Part shown: in pieces, positions 8,192 to 17,449 of the stretch
Layout of the letters: each line of letters opens with the position of its first letter
Numbering within the stretch: position 1 is the first letter of the stretch
Source: JBKEDC01 sp047975205
GTDB taxonomy: Bacteria > Bacteroidota > Bacteroidia > Bacteroidales > Prolixibacteraceae
Direction of reading: 5' to 3'
Assembly: GCA_047975205.1 (NCBI GenBank)
Contig: JBKEDC010000032.1
Coordinates: 1-29,598 of the forward strand
DNA: 29,598 nucleotides
The notes under the pieces: generated by a model
Told to the model about the DNA's origin: nothing
Databases searched by the model: none
What the model saw: only the letters and a program-made list of their open reading frames with translations
Translations under genes and position numbers: made by a program

Positions 8192-9355
8192 ATGAAAAGA
8201 AAATTATTTTTACTTGCAATTGTTGCGCTAGTTAGTTCAAGCGCTTTTGCACAAAAAGACTATGATCAATGGTCTATTGAAGGTGGTATTGGTTTCAACA
8301 AAGCTTGGAGAAATTACACACCTGGTTACTACACTGAAACACCTAGCTGGGTTACCGGTGATGTAGGTGTTCGTTGGATGTGGAGTCAAATGTTCGGTGC
8401 TAAAATCGACTACGGTTATAACAACATCACTCCAGGTGATGGAAGTACTGATTTCGATGCTGCTTACCAACGCGTGAACTTCCAATTCGTAGCGAACATG
8501 GGTCGTGTTCTTCGTTTTGAAGAGTGGACTAAATCAATTGGTTTGTTATTCCACGCTGGTCCTGGTATGGGATTCTTGACTGGTTCTCTGTTAGACGAGG
8601 CTGATGCTAGTTGGAACTTGATGGGTGGTGCTACCGTTCAATTCCGTTTAGGAAAATGGGGTGCTATTAACGTAGACGGTTCTGCTATCCTTCCTTGCGG
8701 TTCTATGGATCTTGCTTGGGATACCCACGGTCCTCAAACTAAAACAGGTGTAATCTTCAACGGAACAGTTGGTCTTTCTGTTTACTTAGGTAGAAACGAG
8801 AAACACGCAGATTGGTATCTTAAAGATCAAGATGCTTTAGCTGATCTATTGAACAAGTATGAAACTCTTTCTGACAAAGTAGAGTCTTATCGTAACGGAA
8901 CTGCTAGTGCTGAAGACTTAGCTGCTGCTCGTCAAAACATCAACAAAATTTCTAGCGATGTTGAAGATTTGAAAAATACAAAACCAGTTGAAAACAACTA
9001 CAACGATTTTGTTAAGACTCTTACTGAGCAAGGATTCATTTCTGCATTTTTCGATTACAACAGTTCAAAAGTTGCAGCTAGTTCTATTAGCAACATCAAC
9101 TTCTTGAAAACTTACCTAGAAAACAACCCTAGTGCTTCTGTAGAAGTTCGTGGTTATGCTGATGAAATGGGTTCTGCCGATTACAACCAAAAATTATCAG
9201 AAAAACGTGCTAATGCTGCTGCTCAATTATTAATTGAAGCTGGTATTTCTGAATCTCGTATTTCTGCTGTAGGTATGGGTGTTGACTCTAGTGTAGATAA
9301 AAATTCTGCTAATGCTCGTCAAATGGCTCGTAGAGCTTCTTTCATAATCAAATAA
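8192..9355 (+). CDS. OmpA-family outer-membrane protein with C-terminal peptidoglycan-binding domain
   Basis: This 387-residue protein begins at the ATG at 8192. An upstream in-frame TTG at 8174 only adds residues before the signal peptide MKRKLFLLAIVALVSSSAFA. Residues about 22-200 form an aromatic-rich, strand-alternating beta-barrel domain. About 215-265 is a helical linker, and 283-387 is an OmpA-like domain with FFDYNSSKV, Asp324 in GYADEMGS and Arg339 in LSEKRA, the residue pair that binds diaminopimelate in peptidoglycan. It anchors the outer membrane to the cell wall and may act as a porin or adhesin. The length resembles the Porphyromonas Pgm6/7 proteins. Codon use is strongly biased (repetitive GCT, GGT, AAC), suggesting very high expression. 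A clear terminator follows at 9404-9430. Confidence 0.93.
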   Translation: MKRKLFLLAIVALVSSSAFAQKDYDQWSIEGGIGFNKAWRNYTPGYYTETPSWVTGDVGVRWMWSQMFGAKIDYGYNNITPGDGSTDFDAAYQRVNFQFVANMGRVLRFEEWTKSIGLLFHAGPGMGFLTGSLLDEADASWNLMGGATVQFRLGKWGAINVDGSAILPCGSMDLAWDTHGPQTKTGVIFNGTVGLSVYLGRNEKHADWYLKDQDALADLLNKYETLSDKVESYRNGTASAEDLAAARQNINKISSDVEDLKNTKPVENNYNDFVKTLTEQGFISAFFDYNSSKVAASSISNINFLKTYLENNPSASVEVRGYADEMGSADYNQKLSEKRANAAAQLLIEAGISESRISAVGMGVDSSVDKNSANARQMARRASFIIK

Positions 9356-9403
9356 TTTGATTACGAATGTAATTGATAATTGGGCTTTGCACAATTATAA
9401 TAT

Positions 9404-9430
9404 AAAGGCTACTTTCGGGTAGCCTTTTTT
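9404..9430 (+). terminator. Intrinsic terminator of the OmpA-family gene
   Basis: AAAGGCTAC (9404-9412) pairs with GTAGCCTTT (9419-9427) around a 6-base loop and runs into TTTTTT. It is a textbook intrinsic terminator, 14 bases before the next start codon. Confidence 0.9.
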
Positions 9431-9443
9431 ATTTTTATATGCT

Positions 9444-10460
9444 ATGAAACAAATTATTGAATGTATACCTAATTTTAGTGAAGGGCGAGATATCAATGTT
9501 ATCAATCAAATAGCTAAAGCCATAAAATCTGTGCATAACGTAAGTCTTCTTCATCTAGATATAGGCTATGATGCCAATCGAACAGTTATGACCTTTGCCG
9601 GAGAACCTAATGCCGTAGTCGAAAGCGCATTTCGAGCCATTCAAATGGCTAGCCAATTAATTGATATGTCGAACCACAAAGGGGAGCATCCTAGAATTGG
9701 AGCAACAGATGTCTGCCCTCTAGTTCCCATTTCAGGCATAAGCATGAAAGAAGTTGTATCTCTTTCTTACCAATTGGCGTCAAGAATAGGTGGAGAACTA
9801 AATATTCCTATTTTTTGTTATGAAGAATCAGCTTTACAGCCTCACAAACGTAATCTAGCGAATTGCAGAAAAGGAGAATATGAAGGAATTGAAGAGAAAT
9901 TGCTTAATCGACTATGGGAACCGGATTATGGACCTAAAGTTTGGAATAAAAGAAGTGGAATTAGTATAATTGGAGCTCGTAAATTTTTAATAGCATTTAA
10001 CGCCACACTGGATACTGAAAATGTATCTATTGCTAAAGAAATGGCTCAAAACATTAGAACTACCGGAAGGCGAGATAAAGACTCTAAAGAATGTATTCCC
10101 GGTTTATTTAAAGAACTAAAGGCCATTGGATGGTACATGTCCGAATATAGAGCAGCTCAAATATCTATGAACCTAACCGATTTTAATGTCACAGGTATAC
10201 ATACCGTTATTGAGGAAATTAAAAAACAAGCTAGAAAGCACAATTGTCAACTCAAAGGTTCAGAACTAATAGGATTGATACCGCTAAAAGCTATTTTAGA
10301 TGCAGGAATATACTACGCAAAAAACAATACAAGCAACCTAACTCAACAAGAACTTATACACATGGCTAGTAAGAACCTCTTACTTAATTATCATGAGAGA
10401 TTCAATCCTGATAATCGTATTATCGAATACGCTATTCGTAGCAGACAGATCGACTTTTAG
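9444..10460 (+). CDS. ftcD: Glutamate formimidoyltransferase
   Basis: At 338 residues it covers the formiminotransferase N- and C-subdomains only; there is no cyclodeaminase domain. The start IECIPNFSEGRD is the family hallmark, followed by HLDIGYDANRTVMTFAGEP, HPRIGATDVCPLVP and a conserved YEESA stretch. It transfers the formimino group from N-formimino-L-glutamate to tetrahydrofolate, the last step of one branch of histidine degradation. No other hut genes are adjacent. The start codon sits just after the preceding terminator, so its promoter is either weak or embedded there. The stop codon overlaps the stop of the opposing HD-phosphodiesterase gene by 4 bases. It is of interest that a degenerate formimidoylglutamase-like protein is encoded at 20802-21917. 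Confidence 0.93.
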   Translation: MKQIIECIPNFSEGRDINVINQIAKAIKSVHNVSLLHLDIGYDANRTVMTFAGEPNAVVESAFRAIQMASQLIDMSNHKGEHPRIGATDVCPLVPISGISMKEVVSLSYQLASRIGGELNIPIFCYEESALQPHKRNLANCRKGEYEGIEEKLLNRLWEPDYGPKVWNKRSGISIIGARKFLIAFNATLDTENVSIAKEMAQNIRTTGRRDKDSKECIPGLFKELKAIGWYMSEYRAAQISMNLTDFNVTGIHTVIEEIKKQARKHNCQLKGSELIGLIPLKAILDAGIYYAKNNTSNLTQQELIHMASKNLLLNYHERFNPDNRIIEYAIRSRQIDF

Positions 10461-12532
10461 TTCTCTTTCTTTTCTTCAGGATACTCAATTCTTACATGAT
10501 AAATATTAAGTATCTTCTCTGTTAATGTTTCTTTGACGATAGTTAAATCTCGAAGTGTGAGCGGAGTTAAGTCTAACTGATTGTCTTTTAGCTTAGCATC
10601 TATCATCTTATCAATCAAAGAGCTAATATTATCATGCGTTTTTTCTTTTAGTGCTCGTGTTGCTGCCTCAATACCATCAACCAACATAAGTATAGCAGTT
10701 TCTTTAGTTTTTGGTCTGGGACCATGATAGGTAAAACAGTTCATATCAATCTCCTCATCCGGATGCTCGTTCTTATACATTGTATAAAAATATTTAGCTT
10801 GGGTTGTTCCATGATGGGTTGTAATAAAATCGCGCAGCACAGGTGGAAGGCCATATTTCTTTGCCAGCTTCACGCCATCTTCCACATGCGATATAATAAT
10901 TTTAGCACTATCTTTATAATTCATTTTGTTATGAGGACTAACCCCTTCACTCTGATTCTCCACGAAATAAATAGGATGACAGATCTTACCTATATCGTGA
11001 TATAGTGCACCGGTATAAGCTAAAAATGGATTTGCACCAATCTCCCTAGCCAAAGTCTCCGAGAGATTAGCCAGCTGTAATGAATGTTGGAAAGTTCCGG
11101 GAGCTTCTTCTGCCAATTTCCGCAACAAGGGCTGATTTGTGTTAGATAATTCTATTAGTGTCACATCAGAAACAAAGCCAAAGAGTTTCTCAAAAACATA
11201 AATTAGTGGATAAACCAATAATACCAAGATCGCATTTGCCACAAACCACTGTAAATGCTCCCATTCTATACTTTGATAATTACCTTCATGAATCATAGAA
11301 AATGCTATATACATAACAATATAAGAGAGTAGAACCCAGACAGCTGCAAAAACAATATCAGAACGGCGATGCAATTTATCTAAGCTAAAGACAGCAACCA
11401 CTCCGGCTACAAAACTCATAAAAATAAATTCATAATTATTAGGTGCAAAATAACCTATCAATAACGAACTAATCATATGTGTAAATATCGCTGTTCTAGA
11501 ATCAAAGAATATTCGAATAAGGATAGGCAAAATGACAATCGGAACAATGTAAATATTAATGTAATCAAAACGCAAAATAAAACTATAGGCGAACACCATA
11601 ACAACAATACTGAACAATATAAATGACAAGTGGCGTTTCTCATTAAAAATCTGAGGTCGGAAATAGACAAAGTAGAGGACTAACATTAAGAAACAGATTA
11701 AAATCACCATAATTTTACCCACGATGAGCAGGAAATGATCTACATTAAGTGTTTGCCTACTTTCATAAGTCCGCTTGAGCGATGTCAGCACTCTAAATAA
11801 ATACGGATTAACGATGTCTCCTTTCAAAATAATACGCTCTCCGGCCTGTATCATTCCTTGCGTTTCTGAAATTGAAGAGGTTAATCTTTTTAATTCTTGT
11901 TCGCTGTAGTCAGCCTCGTAAGTCAAGTTCTCCTGCAGGAAGTTAGCTGCACTTACATGTTGAGATACATCATAATAGGAGTTTCCCAATTGCTGTTGCA
12001 TTGCCCCATCTAGAATAGTAAATGCCTTCTTCAGTGGCAGAATAGAATCGATAGAAGTTATGGTTACTGATTTGTCGGAAATAACTTGGATACTCTTCCT
12101 ATCTCGCAAAATCGGGTTATTATCTAACGACTGAGCTATAATCCCATCTTCATAGAGAGCGTTTAATTTGCTCGTAAGCTCATTTATCATCGTTTCAGTG
12201 AGGTCTGTATGGACTGAAGCCTGTTTTTCGAGCGACTTCTTGAAATTAGCACACTGCACGGAAGCTACCACAGAATCTTTACGATAGTATGGGGCAAAAT
12301 CAGAACGAATTGAATCTTTTTGTGCTTTTATTACCGCTTCATCTTTATAAATGGCAAAATCAAAGGGTGCAACCAAGTTTTCATGCTGCCATGGCGTGTT
12401 TTTCTGAAACTCATATTGAAAGCGACTTTCTCCCGGAATTATCAGGTATAAAATTACTACCGATGCTAACAAAGCTGAGAATACATAAGAAATATGATAA
12501 TACCGTCTGAGACGAGCCAAAAATCTTTTCAT
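10457..12532 (-). CDS. pgpH: Seven-transmembrane HD-domain phosphodiesterase, PgpH type (c-di-AMP)
   Basis: This is a 691-residue membrane protein. A first transmembrane helix (about 14-32) is followed by a long extracytoplasmic domain (about 35-280) rich in charged residues, the 7TM-HD extracellular domain. A block of several membrane helices (about 285-460) precedes a cytoplasmic HD domain. The HD motif HDIGK is at residues 512-516, with further metal-ligand histidines in ISHVEDG and THHG and an aspartate in LVDGIEAATRA. PgpH enzymes hydrolyse the second messenger c-di-AMP to pApA; that activity is inferred from the family. It reads convergently into ftcD with a 4-base stop overlap, and no terminator lies between them. 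The opposite end faces the NlpC/P60-like gene across a 145-base divergent promoter region. Confidence 0.9.
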   Translation of the reverse strand: MKRFLARLRRYYHISYVFSALLASVVILYLIIPGESRFQYEFQKNTPWQHENLVAPFDFAIYKDEAVIKAQKDSIRSDFAPYYRKDSVVASVQCANFKKSLEKQASVHTDLTETMINELTSKLNALYEDGIIAQSLDNNPILRDRKSIQVISDKSVTITSIDSILPLKKAFTILDGAMQQQLGNSYYDVSQHVSAANFLQENLTYEADYSEQELKRLTSSISETQGMIQAGERIILKGDIVNPYLFRVLTSLKRTYESRQTLNVDHFLLIVGKIMVILICFLMLVLYFVYFRPQIFNEKRHLSFILFSIVVMVFAYSFILRFDYINIYIVPIVILPILIRIFFDSRTAIFTHMISSLLIGYFAPNNYEFIFMSFVAGVVAVFSLDKLHRRSDIVFAAVWVLLSYIVMYIAFSMIHEGNYQSIEWEHLQWFVANAILVLLVYPLIYVFEKLFGFVSDVTLIELSNTNQPLLRKLAEEAPGTFQHSLQLANLSETLAREIGANPFLAYTGALYHDIGKICHPIYFVENQSEGVSPHNKMNYKDSAKIIISHVEDGVKLAKKYGLPPVLRDFITTHHGTTQAKYFYTMYKNEHPDEEIDMNCFTYHGPRPKTKETAILMLVDGIEAATRALKEKTHDNISSLIDKMIDAKLKDNQLDLTPLTLRDLTIVKETLTEKILNIYHVRIEYPEEKKEN

Positions 12533-12677
12533 GGTTTTTTTGTTGAATAAGACTTCAAAACTAATGGAATTTATATCTTTAAGGCTTAAATATAGGAAAT
12601 AAAAAAAGACATTAGTCTAATTTTTCTTCAAACTTATTTTGTTTATCACTTCTTAAATATTAGCAGAAAACTAAAGC

Positions 12678-13460
12678 ATGCATTTTGGCATTTGTACGTT
12701 AAGTTCCATACCCGTTAGGTTTGAACCGTCTGAAAAAAGCGAAGTTATTACACAAATACTCTTCGGTGAGCATTTTATGATTACCCAAGAGTTTATGGGG
12801 TGGTACATGATTAAATCGGAGTTCGATAGCACTGAAGGGTGGGTCAACCCCTTGATGGTAACCCCTATTTCTTCTCGAATATTTAACAATATCAACGCGA
12901 AAGCCTCTGCTGTTTGCACAAGTATTCTTGATTTAATTACAAGAAAAGATGATCAGCTGATGGTCGTTGCCGGAAGTTCACTTCCTTTGTGGCGACCATA
13001 TAAAAAAGAATTCTCTTTGGGGAGTGGATACAATGCCGTGAATGGAAAATTTAATGCTAAACCGGTAAAAAACTTAGAACAGTTTATCATACAACACGCA
13101 CTTATGTACTTCAATGTGCCACATCAAATAGGAGGAAGATCTCCTTTTGGAATAGACGCCAGCGGGCTTATTCAGATTATCTTCAAAATGGCTCAAATTC
13201 ATTTGCCTAGAACTGCCGATGAACAAGTAAATTTCGGCGATGCCCTCACCTTTATTGAGGAATGTCAGAATGGTGATGTTGCGTTCTTCCATGACGAACA
13301 CGGCAAAATAAATCACGTAGGCTTCATTTGGGAAAGAAATAAAATTATTCATGTATCAGGGAAAGTCCGTATTGATGGTATAGATCAATATGGAATTTAC
13401 AATCAACAGACACGAAGATATACACACAATTTGCGTGTAATTAAACGCATCGGGTACTAA
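12678..13460 (+). CDS. SH3-NlpC/P60 family protein lacking the catalytic cysteine
   Basis: This 260-residue protein has an N-terminal bacterial SH3 segment (about 1-65, including VRFEPSEKSEV and GWVNP), a second SH3-like region (about 85-125, with LPLWRPYKKE), and a C-terminal NlpC/P60 domain (about 135-258). Family members cut peptide stems of murein after D-Glu. Active members have DCSG at the nucleophile; here the motif is GIDASGLIQ with Ala161 (codon GCC, 13158-13160). The histidine (His213 in INHVGF) and a third polar residue (His225) are kept. The protein starts directly in the SH3 domain with no signal peptide, suggesting cytoplasmic location as for YkfC-type recycling enzymes. It is probably a binding pseudoenzyme, although a sequencing error cannot be excluded. 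Its stop overlaps the opposing PorK-like gene by 4 bases. Confidence 0.88.
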   Translation: MHFGICTLSSIPVRFEPSEKSEVITQILFGEHFMITQEFMGWYMIKSEFDSTEGWVNPLMVTPISSRIFNNINAKASAVCTSILDLITRKDDQLMVVAGSSLPLWRPYKKEFSLGSGYNAVNGKFNAKPVKNLEQFIIQHALMYFNVPHQIGGRSPFGIDASGLIQIIFKMAQIHLPRTADEQVNFGDALTFIEECQNGDVAFFHDEHGKINHVGFIWERNKIIHVSGKVRIDGIDQYGIYNQQTRRYTHNLRVIKRIGY

Positions 13461-14824
13461 TTTTTCTTTACGGTTATCTTGTTGAATTCACTCATAAATG
13501 AAGTTTTCACACAGCGAAATCCAACAGCAGATGTTGCACTATCTTGATACTCAAATGTTCGGATTCCGTTTCGCATATAATATGACACATCTTTCCATGA
13601 GCCTCCCCTAATTACTTTCCGCTTCAATACCGGTGCATCATTGGGCAAAGCATTATATTGATATTGCGGATTAAAATCATTCATAAACTCATACGATGAT
13701 TCATCAAAAGCAGTACTCGTCCATTCTGCCACATTTCCTGACATATCAAAAAGATGATAATCATTTGGGCTATAAGAAGCCACCGGAATTGTTGTAGCAC
13801 CATTTTTTGAATCAGCTACATAATTTCCTCTTCTTGGCTTAAAATTTGCCAAATAACAGCCCATTTGAGTCCCCACATAATAACTACCCCAAGGGTATAG
13901 AGTTCTCGACTTTCCTCCTCTGGAAGCATATTCCCATTCTGCCTCTGTGGGTAATCGATAATCATGATTTTCATCATTTTTATTAGATCGCTGATAATCA
14001 TTAAACAATTTTGTTCGCCAATGACAAAAGGCTGTTGCTTGTTGCCAATTCACTCCGACCACCGGATAGTTATTATAGGCCGGGTGATTAAAATATTGTT
14101 TTGTCAGCGGTTCATTGTATGAATAAGTATAATCTCTTATCCAAACCAAAGTGTCGGGATACACAGGTGTTGATTCTCGAAAGATAAAATCAGAACGATT
14201 CTTTATAACCCTGACATTACCATCCGGATCAATCAGATTCCCCACATAGGCTTGTTTTTGAAAATCATAGCTATTCGACTTCTTTGCTGCCTGTGCATAA
14301 TCAATCCATTCATAAGTATAGGTTAAACGATGAGTATCTAATGTTTTTTGAAAACCAACACGAGAGTCATCTTCCACAAAGAAATCTTGCAAAATCAACT
14401 GCACCTCCTCATCTTTCCAATCAATTCTGACATCCCAATCTATATATGGATTTTCAATCGGATCTTTTGTTTTCTTATTCTCTGCTACTAAATATTCCGG
14501 AATTTGTTCACCAATAGCGCGCCGAAAAATAGAATCGCGCACCCAATACACATATTGGCGATACTCATCATTCGTAATCTCTGTCTCATCCATCCAAAAG
14601 GCCTCCATAGACACTCGTTTCTGCGGCGTATTCTCATCTGATATCTCGTCGGATGTTCCGATGGTAAAACTACCTCTGGGGATATATGACATACCGTAAG
14701 GAATCTGCTCATAGAACGGAGGATTCGTTATATCGTGAATATAATCAACCAAATTGCTATTCTTCCCTACACACGATGTGCAAACAAGTAAGATAAGGAT
14801 TTCGTATAATAGCTTTTGATTCAT
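13457..14824 (-). CDS. Second PorK/GldK-type lipoprotein with FGE-sulfatase fold
   Basis: This 455-residue paralogue of the porK product is encoded at 13457-14824. A lipoprotein signal is present (MNQKLLYEILILLVCTSC, lipid at Cys18). The body is a formylglycine-generating-enzyme fold with the PorK-type insertion. Shared blocks include GMSYIPRGSFTIG, AFWMDETEITNDEYRQ, IRDYTYSYNEP, VGVNWQQATAFCHWRT, YRLPTEAEWEYASRGG and KRKVIRGGSWKD. The catalytic cysteine pair of true FGE is missing from the stretch after RGGSW, so the role is structural, as a ring partner of PorN. It follows porN but is separated by 114 bases and a strong terminator, so it probably has its own promoter. It resembles PorK far more than a generic FGE; whether it takes a GldJ-like role is unknown. 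Confidence 0.9.
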   Translation of the reverse strand: MNQKLLYEILILLVCTSCVGKNSNLVDYIHDITNPPFYEQIPYGMSYIPRGSFTIGTSDEISDENTPQKRVSMEAFWMDETEITNDEYRQYVYWVRDSIFRRAIGEQIPEYLVAENKKTKDPIENPYIDWDVRIDWKDEEVQLILQDFFVEDDSRVGFQKTLDTHRLTYTYEWIDYAQAAKKSNSYDFQKQAYVGNLIDPDGNVRVIKNRSDFIFRESTPVYPDTLVWIRDYTYSYNEPLTKQYFNHPAYNNYPVVGVNWQQATAFCHWRTKLFNDYQRSNKNDENHDYRLPTEAEWEYASRGGKSRTLYPWGSYYVGTQMGCYLANFKPRRGNYVADSKNGATTIPVASYSPNDYHLFDMSGNVAEWTSTAFDESSYEFMNDFNPQYQYNALPNDAPVLKRKVIRGGSWKDVSYYMRNGIRTFEYQDSATSAVGFRCVKTSFMSEFNKITVKKN

Positions 14825-14887
14825 GAAAGTAACTTAGCTGAATACAAATTAAACAAACAAATTACATATCAACATGTATTTATAACG

Positions 14888-14917
14888 AAAAAAGCCCCTT
14901 GCATAATCAAAGGGCTT
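14888..14917 (-). terminator. Intrinsic terminator after porN
   Basis: On the minus strand AAGCCCTT and AAGGGGCTT pair with a single bulged G around an 8-base loop and run into TTTTTT. It begins 22 bases past the porN stop, marking the end of the porPKLMN transcript and separating it from the second PorK-like gene. Confidence 0.85.
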
Positions 14918-14938
14918 AAGTTTCTTTTATCGCGATGC

Positions 14939-15799
14939 CTAATATTCCCACAGATCTTGCTCGTAATCAAAGATTTTATCTTCAATTCGTTGAGATTCTT
15001 GCATAATTTCAGCCCCTGAAAGATATTGGTCAATTCTACGGTTGTTGTAGGTATTGCTTTCTTGTACAATATAACTGCTAAAACGTCTCTTAATAAACAG
15101 ATCATCATAAGACATAGCCAATGAACCACTCTCTGTTTTAACTGCATTAACAGCTAATATTCCTCGTATCTCGGGAAAGTACACCCAAAAAACTTGGCTC
15201 CGTTGCACGTTTTCTTGATTAACATCTTCTGCCCGATAATATTCTCGTATGGGGCAAAGACCGATAATGCGAACGTTCAAACTCGATGTTTGTCGATCAA
15301 AGAACCACTCTTCTTTAACCATTATCTGTTTAATCTCTTGAGGTCGTATTTCCCCTTCAACTTGCACTTCTATAGTTTCTCCCGTGTCAATGTCACGCGT
15401 AGTTTGTGTGGTCGTTACTGCTCCGAATACCTCTTTCACTTGTTCAAAAGTCATGGGCACTTTAAATTCATCATCCGTACTCGCATCATACGCCGTGATT
15501 TTTTCTTCTCTTATTCCTTTTAACAAGGTATTAATTAAATTATTATTACCCTCCATTGCTATGGTAGGATAATAAAGTTTTTGATTCATTTTTTCTCGAA
15601 GGTCAATAATTCTCCAGATACGCTTCGACCACATGATATCGGCTTCTCTGACGTATGGCAGCTCCATAGGCTTTCTTTCCGCCATATCCGTACGTTGAAA
15701 TGCACCATCAACAATTTGTGCTTGTACCGAATTATCATTAAGTAGGCTTGCTGAGATAAGTAAACCTGCCGCTAAAATTATTTTCTTCATATTCATCAT
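14939..15799 (-). CDS. porN: T9SS ring component PorN/GldN
   Basis: This 286-residue periplasmic protein begins MMNMKKIILAAG; starts at 15799, 15796 or 15790 are all possible, with the signal peptide ending near SVQAQ. The mature part matches the GldN/PorN family: READIMWSKRIWRIIDLREK near the start, FEQVKEVFGAVTTTQ mid-way and YREYYRAEDVN-like spacing before a conserved VFWVYFPEIRGILA stretch. It ends in a short tail with DYEQDLWEY. PorN forms a large ring with the lipoprotein PorK under the outer membrane. It is the last gene before the terminator at 14888-14917 and starts 27 bases after porM ends, consistent with one operon. Confidence 0.93.
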   Translation of the reverse strand: MMNMKKIILAAGLLISASLLNDNSVQAQIVDGAFQRTDMAERKPMELPYVREADIMWSKRIWRIIDLREKMNQKLYYPTIAMEGNNNLINTLLKGIREEKITAYDASTDDEFKVPMTFEQVKEVFGAVTTTQTTRDIDTGETIEVQVEGEIRPQEIKQIMVKEEWFFDRQTSSLNVRIIGLCPIREYYRAEDVNQENVQRSQVFWVYFPEIRGILAVNAVKTESGSLAMSYDDLFIKRRFSSYIVQESNTYNNRRIDQYLSGAEIMQESQRIEDKIFDYEQDLWEY

Positions 15800-15826
15800 T
15801 ATTAAGCTTCTTGTACCGGAAGTTTA

Positions 15827-17440
15827 TTACTGAATTTTAAAACTTACAGGCCTTAGAGTGCGTGTTGAATTATCATCTCCTTTAGCCACTATGTTATCAA
15901 AATAAATAACACTATTGGGTTGCTGCTGAGCAATAGCTTGTTTCATTTCCGGAGTAAAACGGGCAGTGTTCGACTTCAATGTAACATTATATCCTCCATT
16001 GCCAACCATGGTAACATCAAAACTCAACACCTTAAATTTCAAATCAAAATCGAAATCTAATAACTCGGCAAACACTCCCTGCTCTGCAAGCATATTTTCC
16101 TTCCGGATAATACCTCCGTTCTTCCCTGCAACTTGAGCTACAGGATCTGGAACCTTTTTAACACGGAAAACCATTGTCGCTACTCGGGTTGTTTTACCGT
16201 TTGTTATGGCATCAACGAACACCTCTGTTTTCTTACCGGTTAAATCTTCTGCTGTAGGAAAGACCATCAGCTCGCCATCTTGCGTTTCAATACGACCATT
16301 ACTCATTGAAATCTTCACATCTTTTGATGCTACTCCTGGAACTGAAACACTAATCGGATTCGCAATATTCATATAGAATACATTCATCTTTGTAGGTGAA
16401 ATAGTTGCCGAGGGCTGAACCACCTGATACTCTTGTTCGAATGGGAACGATAAAGTTTCACCGTCTGACGATTTAAAATTTATCTCGCCACTCCACGTAT
16501 AAGTCCCGGGCTTAGTTGCTGCTGCTTCATAAATTCCCTTACCGGCTTTAATAGGCAGTGTTTTCCCGTCGACCATAACCTGAGGTTGCTGTGTGGTATC
16601 TTCTGCAGCCAAAAAGACTTCCGCCTGATAAGTATCTCCTTGCAATACGGATGTTGAACGAGAAATAACTACCGGGTTAAGCTTGTTAAACTTATATGAT
16701 CCGGCATCGATCTGACTGTATAACCACGACAACATACTTGCTTCCGTGTTGGCAATGTCAATCTGAATTTTATTTAGAATGGTTATTGCCGCTATTAACG
16801 GTTGATGTGCAAAGTTTTTAGTTTCCCAAGTAACAGCACCATCTCCGGCATGTTCTTTCTTGTCCGGATCTGAAGTATCTAATGATATTGCAATGTTATG
16901 AGCAATCAGTGATCCTTCAGGCACTCTGGTTAGTAAATTATTTTTAACAGCTCCTATTTTTTCTTTAAGCTCTGTTGCCTTACCTAACCTAAGCATTATT
17001 TCCGGAGGGGTATTCAAATCATCATCTTTCGCTATAAGCAACGAGTCTCCCGCATAGTTAGTAATATAAGAACGATCTGAACTTGCTTCATATCCCTCTA
17101 TTTGCGAAACATTCGTTCCTCCTCCTTTTAAAACTAACTCTTCTTTAAGATCAGCCACAAATTTTTGCAGGTCTGTCATTTCAGTCCTAATTTCATCAGC
17201 TTGCTTTAACCAAGGACCAACCTTATCTTTGTTCATTTCATATGCTGCTTGAAGAGCTGCATACTGCTGATCTACTTTCTTCCCAACTGCTGAATATGTT
17301 TGAACAAGACTAGAGTTAACCACGCGGAAAGCAAGCAATACCTCTACTGATACATTCATAGCCATCATGGCCATCAGCACAAGGTACATCATGCTAATCA
17401 TCTTCTGCCTCGGGGTTTCCGGGCAATTAGTTGCTCCCAT
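15827..17440 (-). CDS. porM: T9SS motor/shaft protein PorM/GldM
   Basis: This 537-residue protein has one N-terminal membrane helix (about residues 14-38, MMYLVLMAMMAMNVSVEVLLAF) preceded by the conserved MGATNCPETPRQKMI start. The remainder is periplasmic: a helical region (about 40-215), then beta-rich Ig-like domains to the end. PorM dimers anchored in the inner membrane with PorL transmit proton-motive-force-driven motion across the periplasm to the PorK/PorN ring. The length is close to that of P. gingivalis PorM. It lies 9 bases after porL. The start is fixed by the conserved N-terminus. Confidence 0.96.
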   Translation of the reverse strand: MGATNCPETPRQKMISMMYLVLMAMMAMNVSVEVLLAFRVVNSSLVQTYSAVGKKVDQQYAALQAAYEMNKDKVGPWLKQADEIRTEMTDLQKFVADLKEELVLKGGGTNVSQIEGYEASSDRSYITNYAGDSLLIAKDDDLNTPPEIMLRLGKATELKEKIGAVKNNLLTRVPEGSLIAHNIAISLDTSDPDKKEHAGDGAVTWETKNFAHQPLIAAITILNKIQIDIANTEASMLSWLYSQIDAGSYKFNKLNPVVISRSTSVLQGDTYQAEVFLAAEDTTQQPQVMVDGKTLPIKAGKGIYEAAATKPGTYTWSGEINFKSSDGETLSFPFEQEYQVVQPSATISPTKMNVFYMNIANPISVSVPGVASKDVKISMSNGRIETQDGELMVFPTAEDLTGKKTEVFVDAITNGKTTRVATMVFRVKKVPDPVAQVAGKNGGIIRKENMLAEQGVFAELLDFDFDLKFKVLSFDVTMVGNGGYNVTLKSNTARFTPEMKQAIAQQQPNSVIYFDNIVAKGDDNSTRTLRPVSFKIQ

Positions 17441-17449
17441 AGTCTATTG

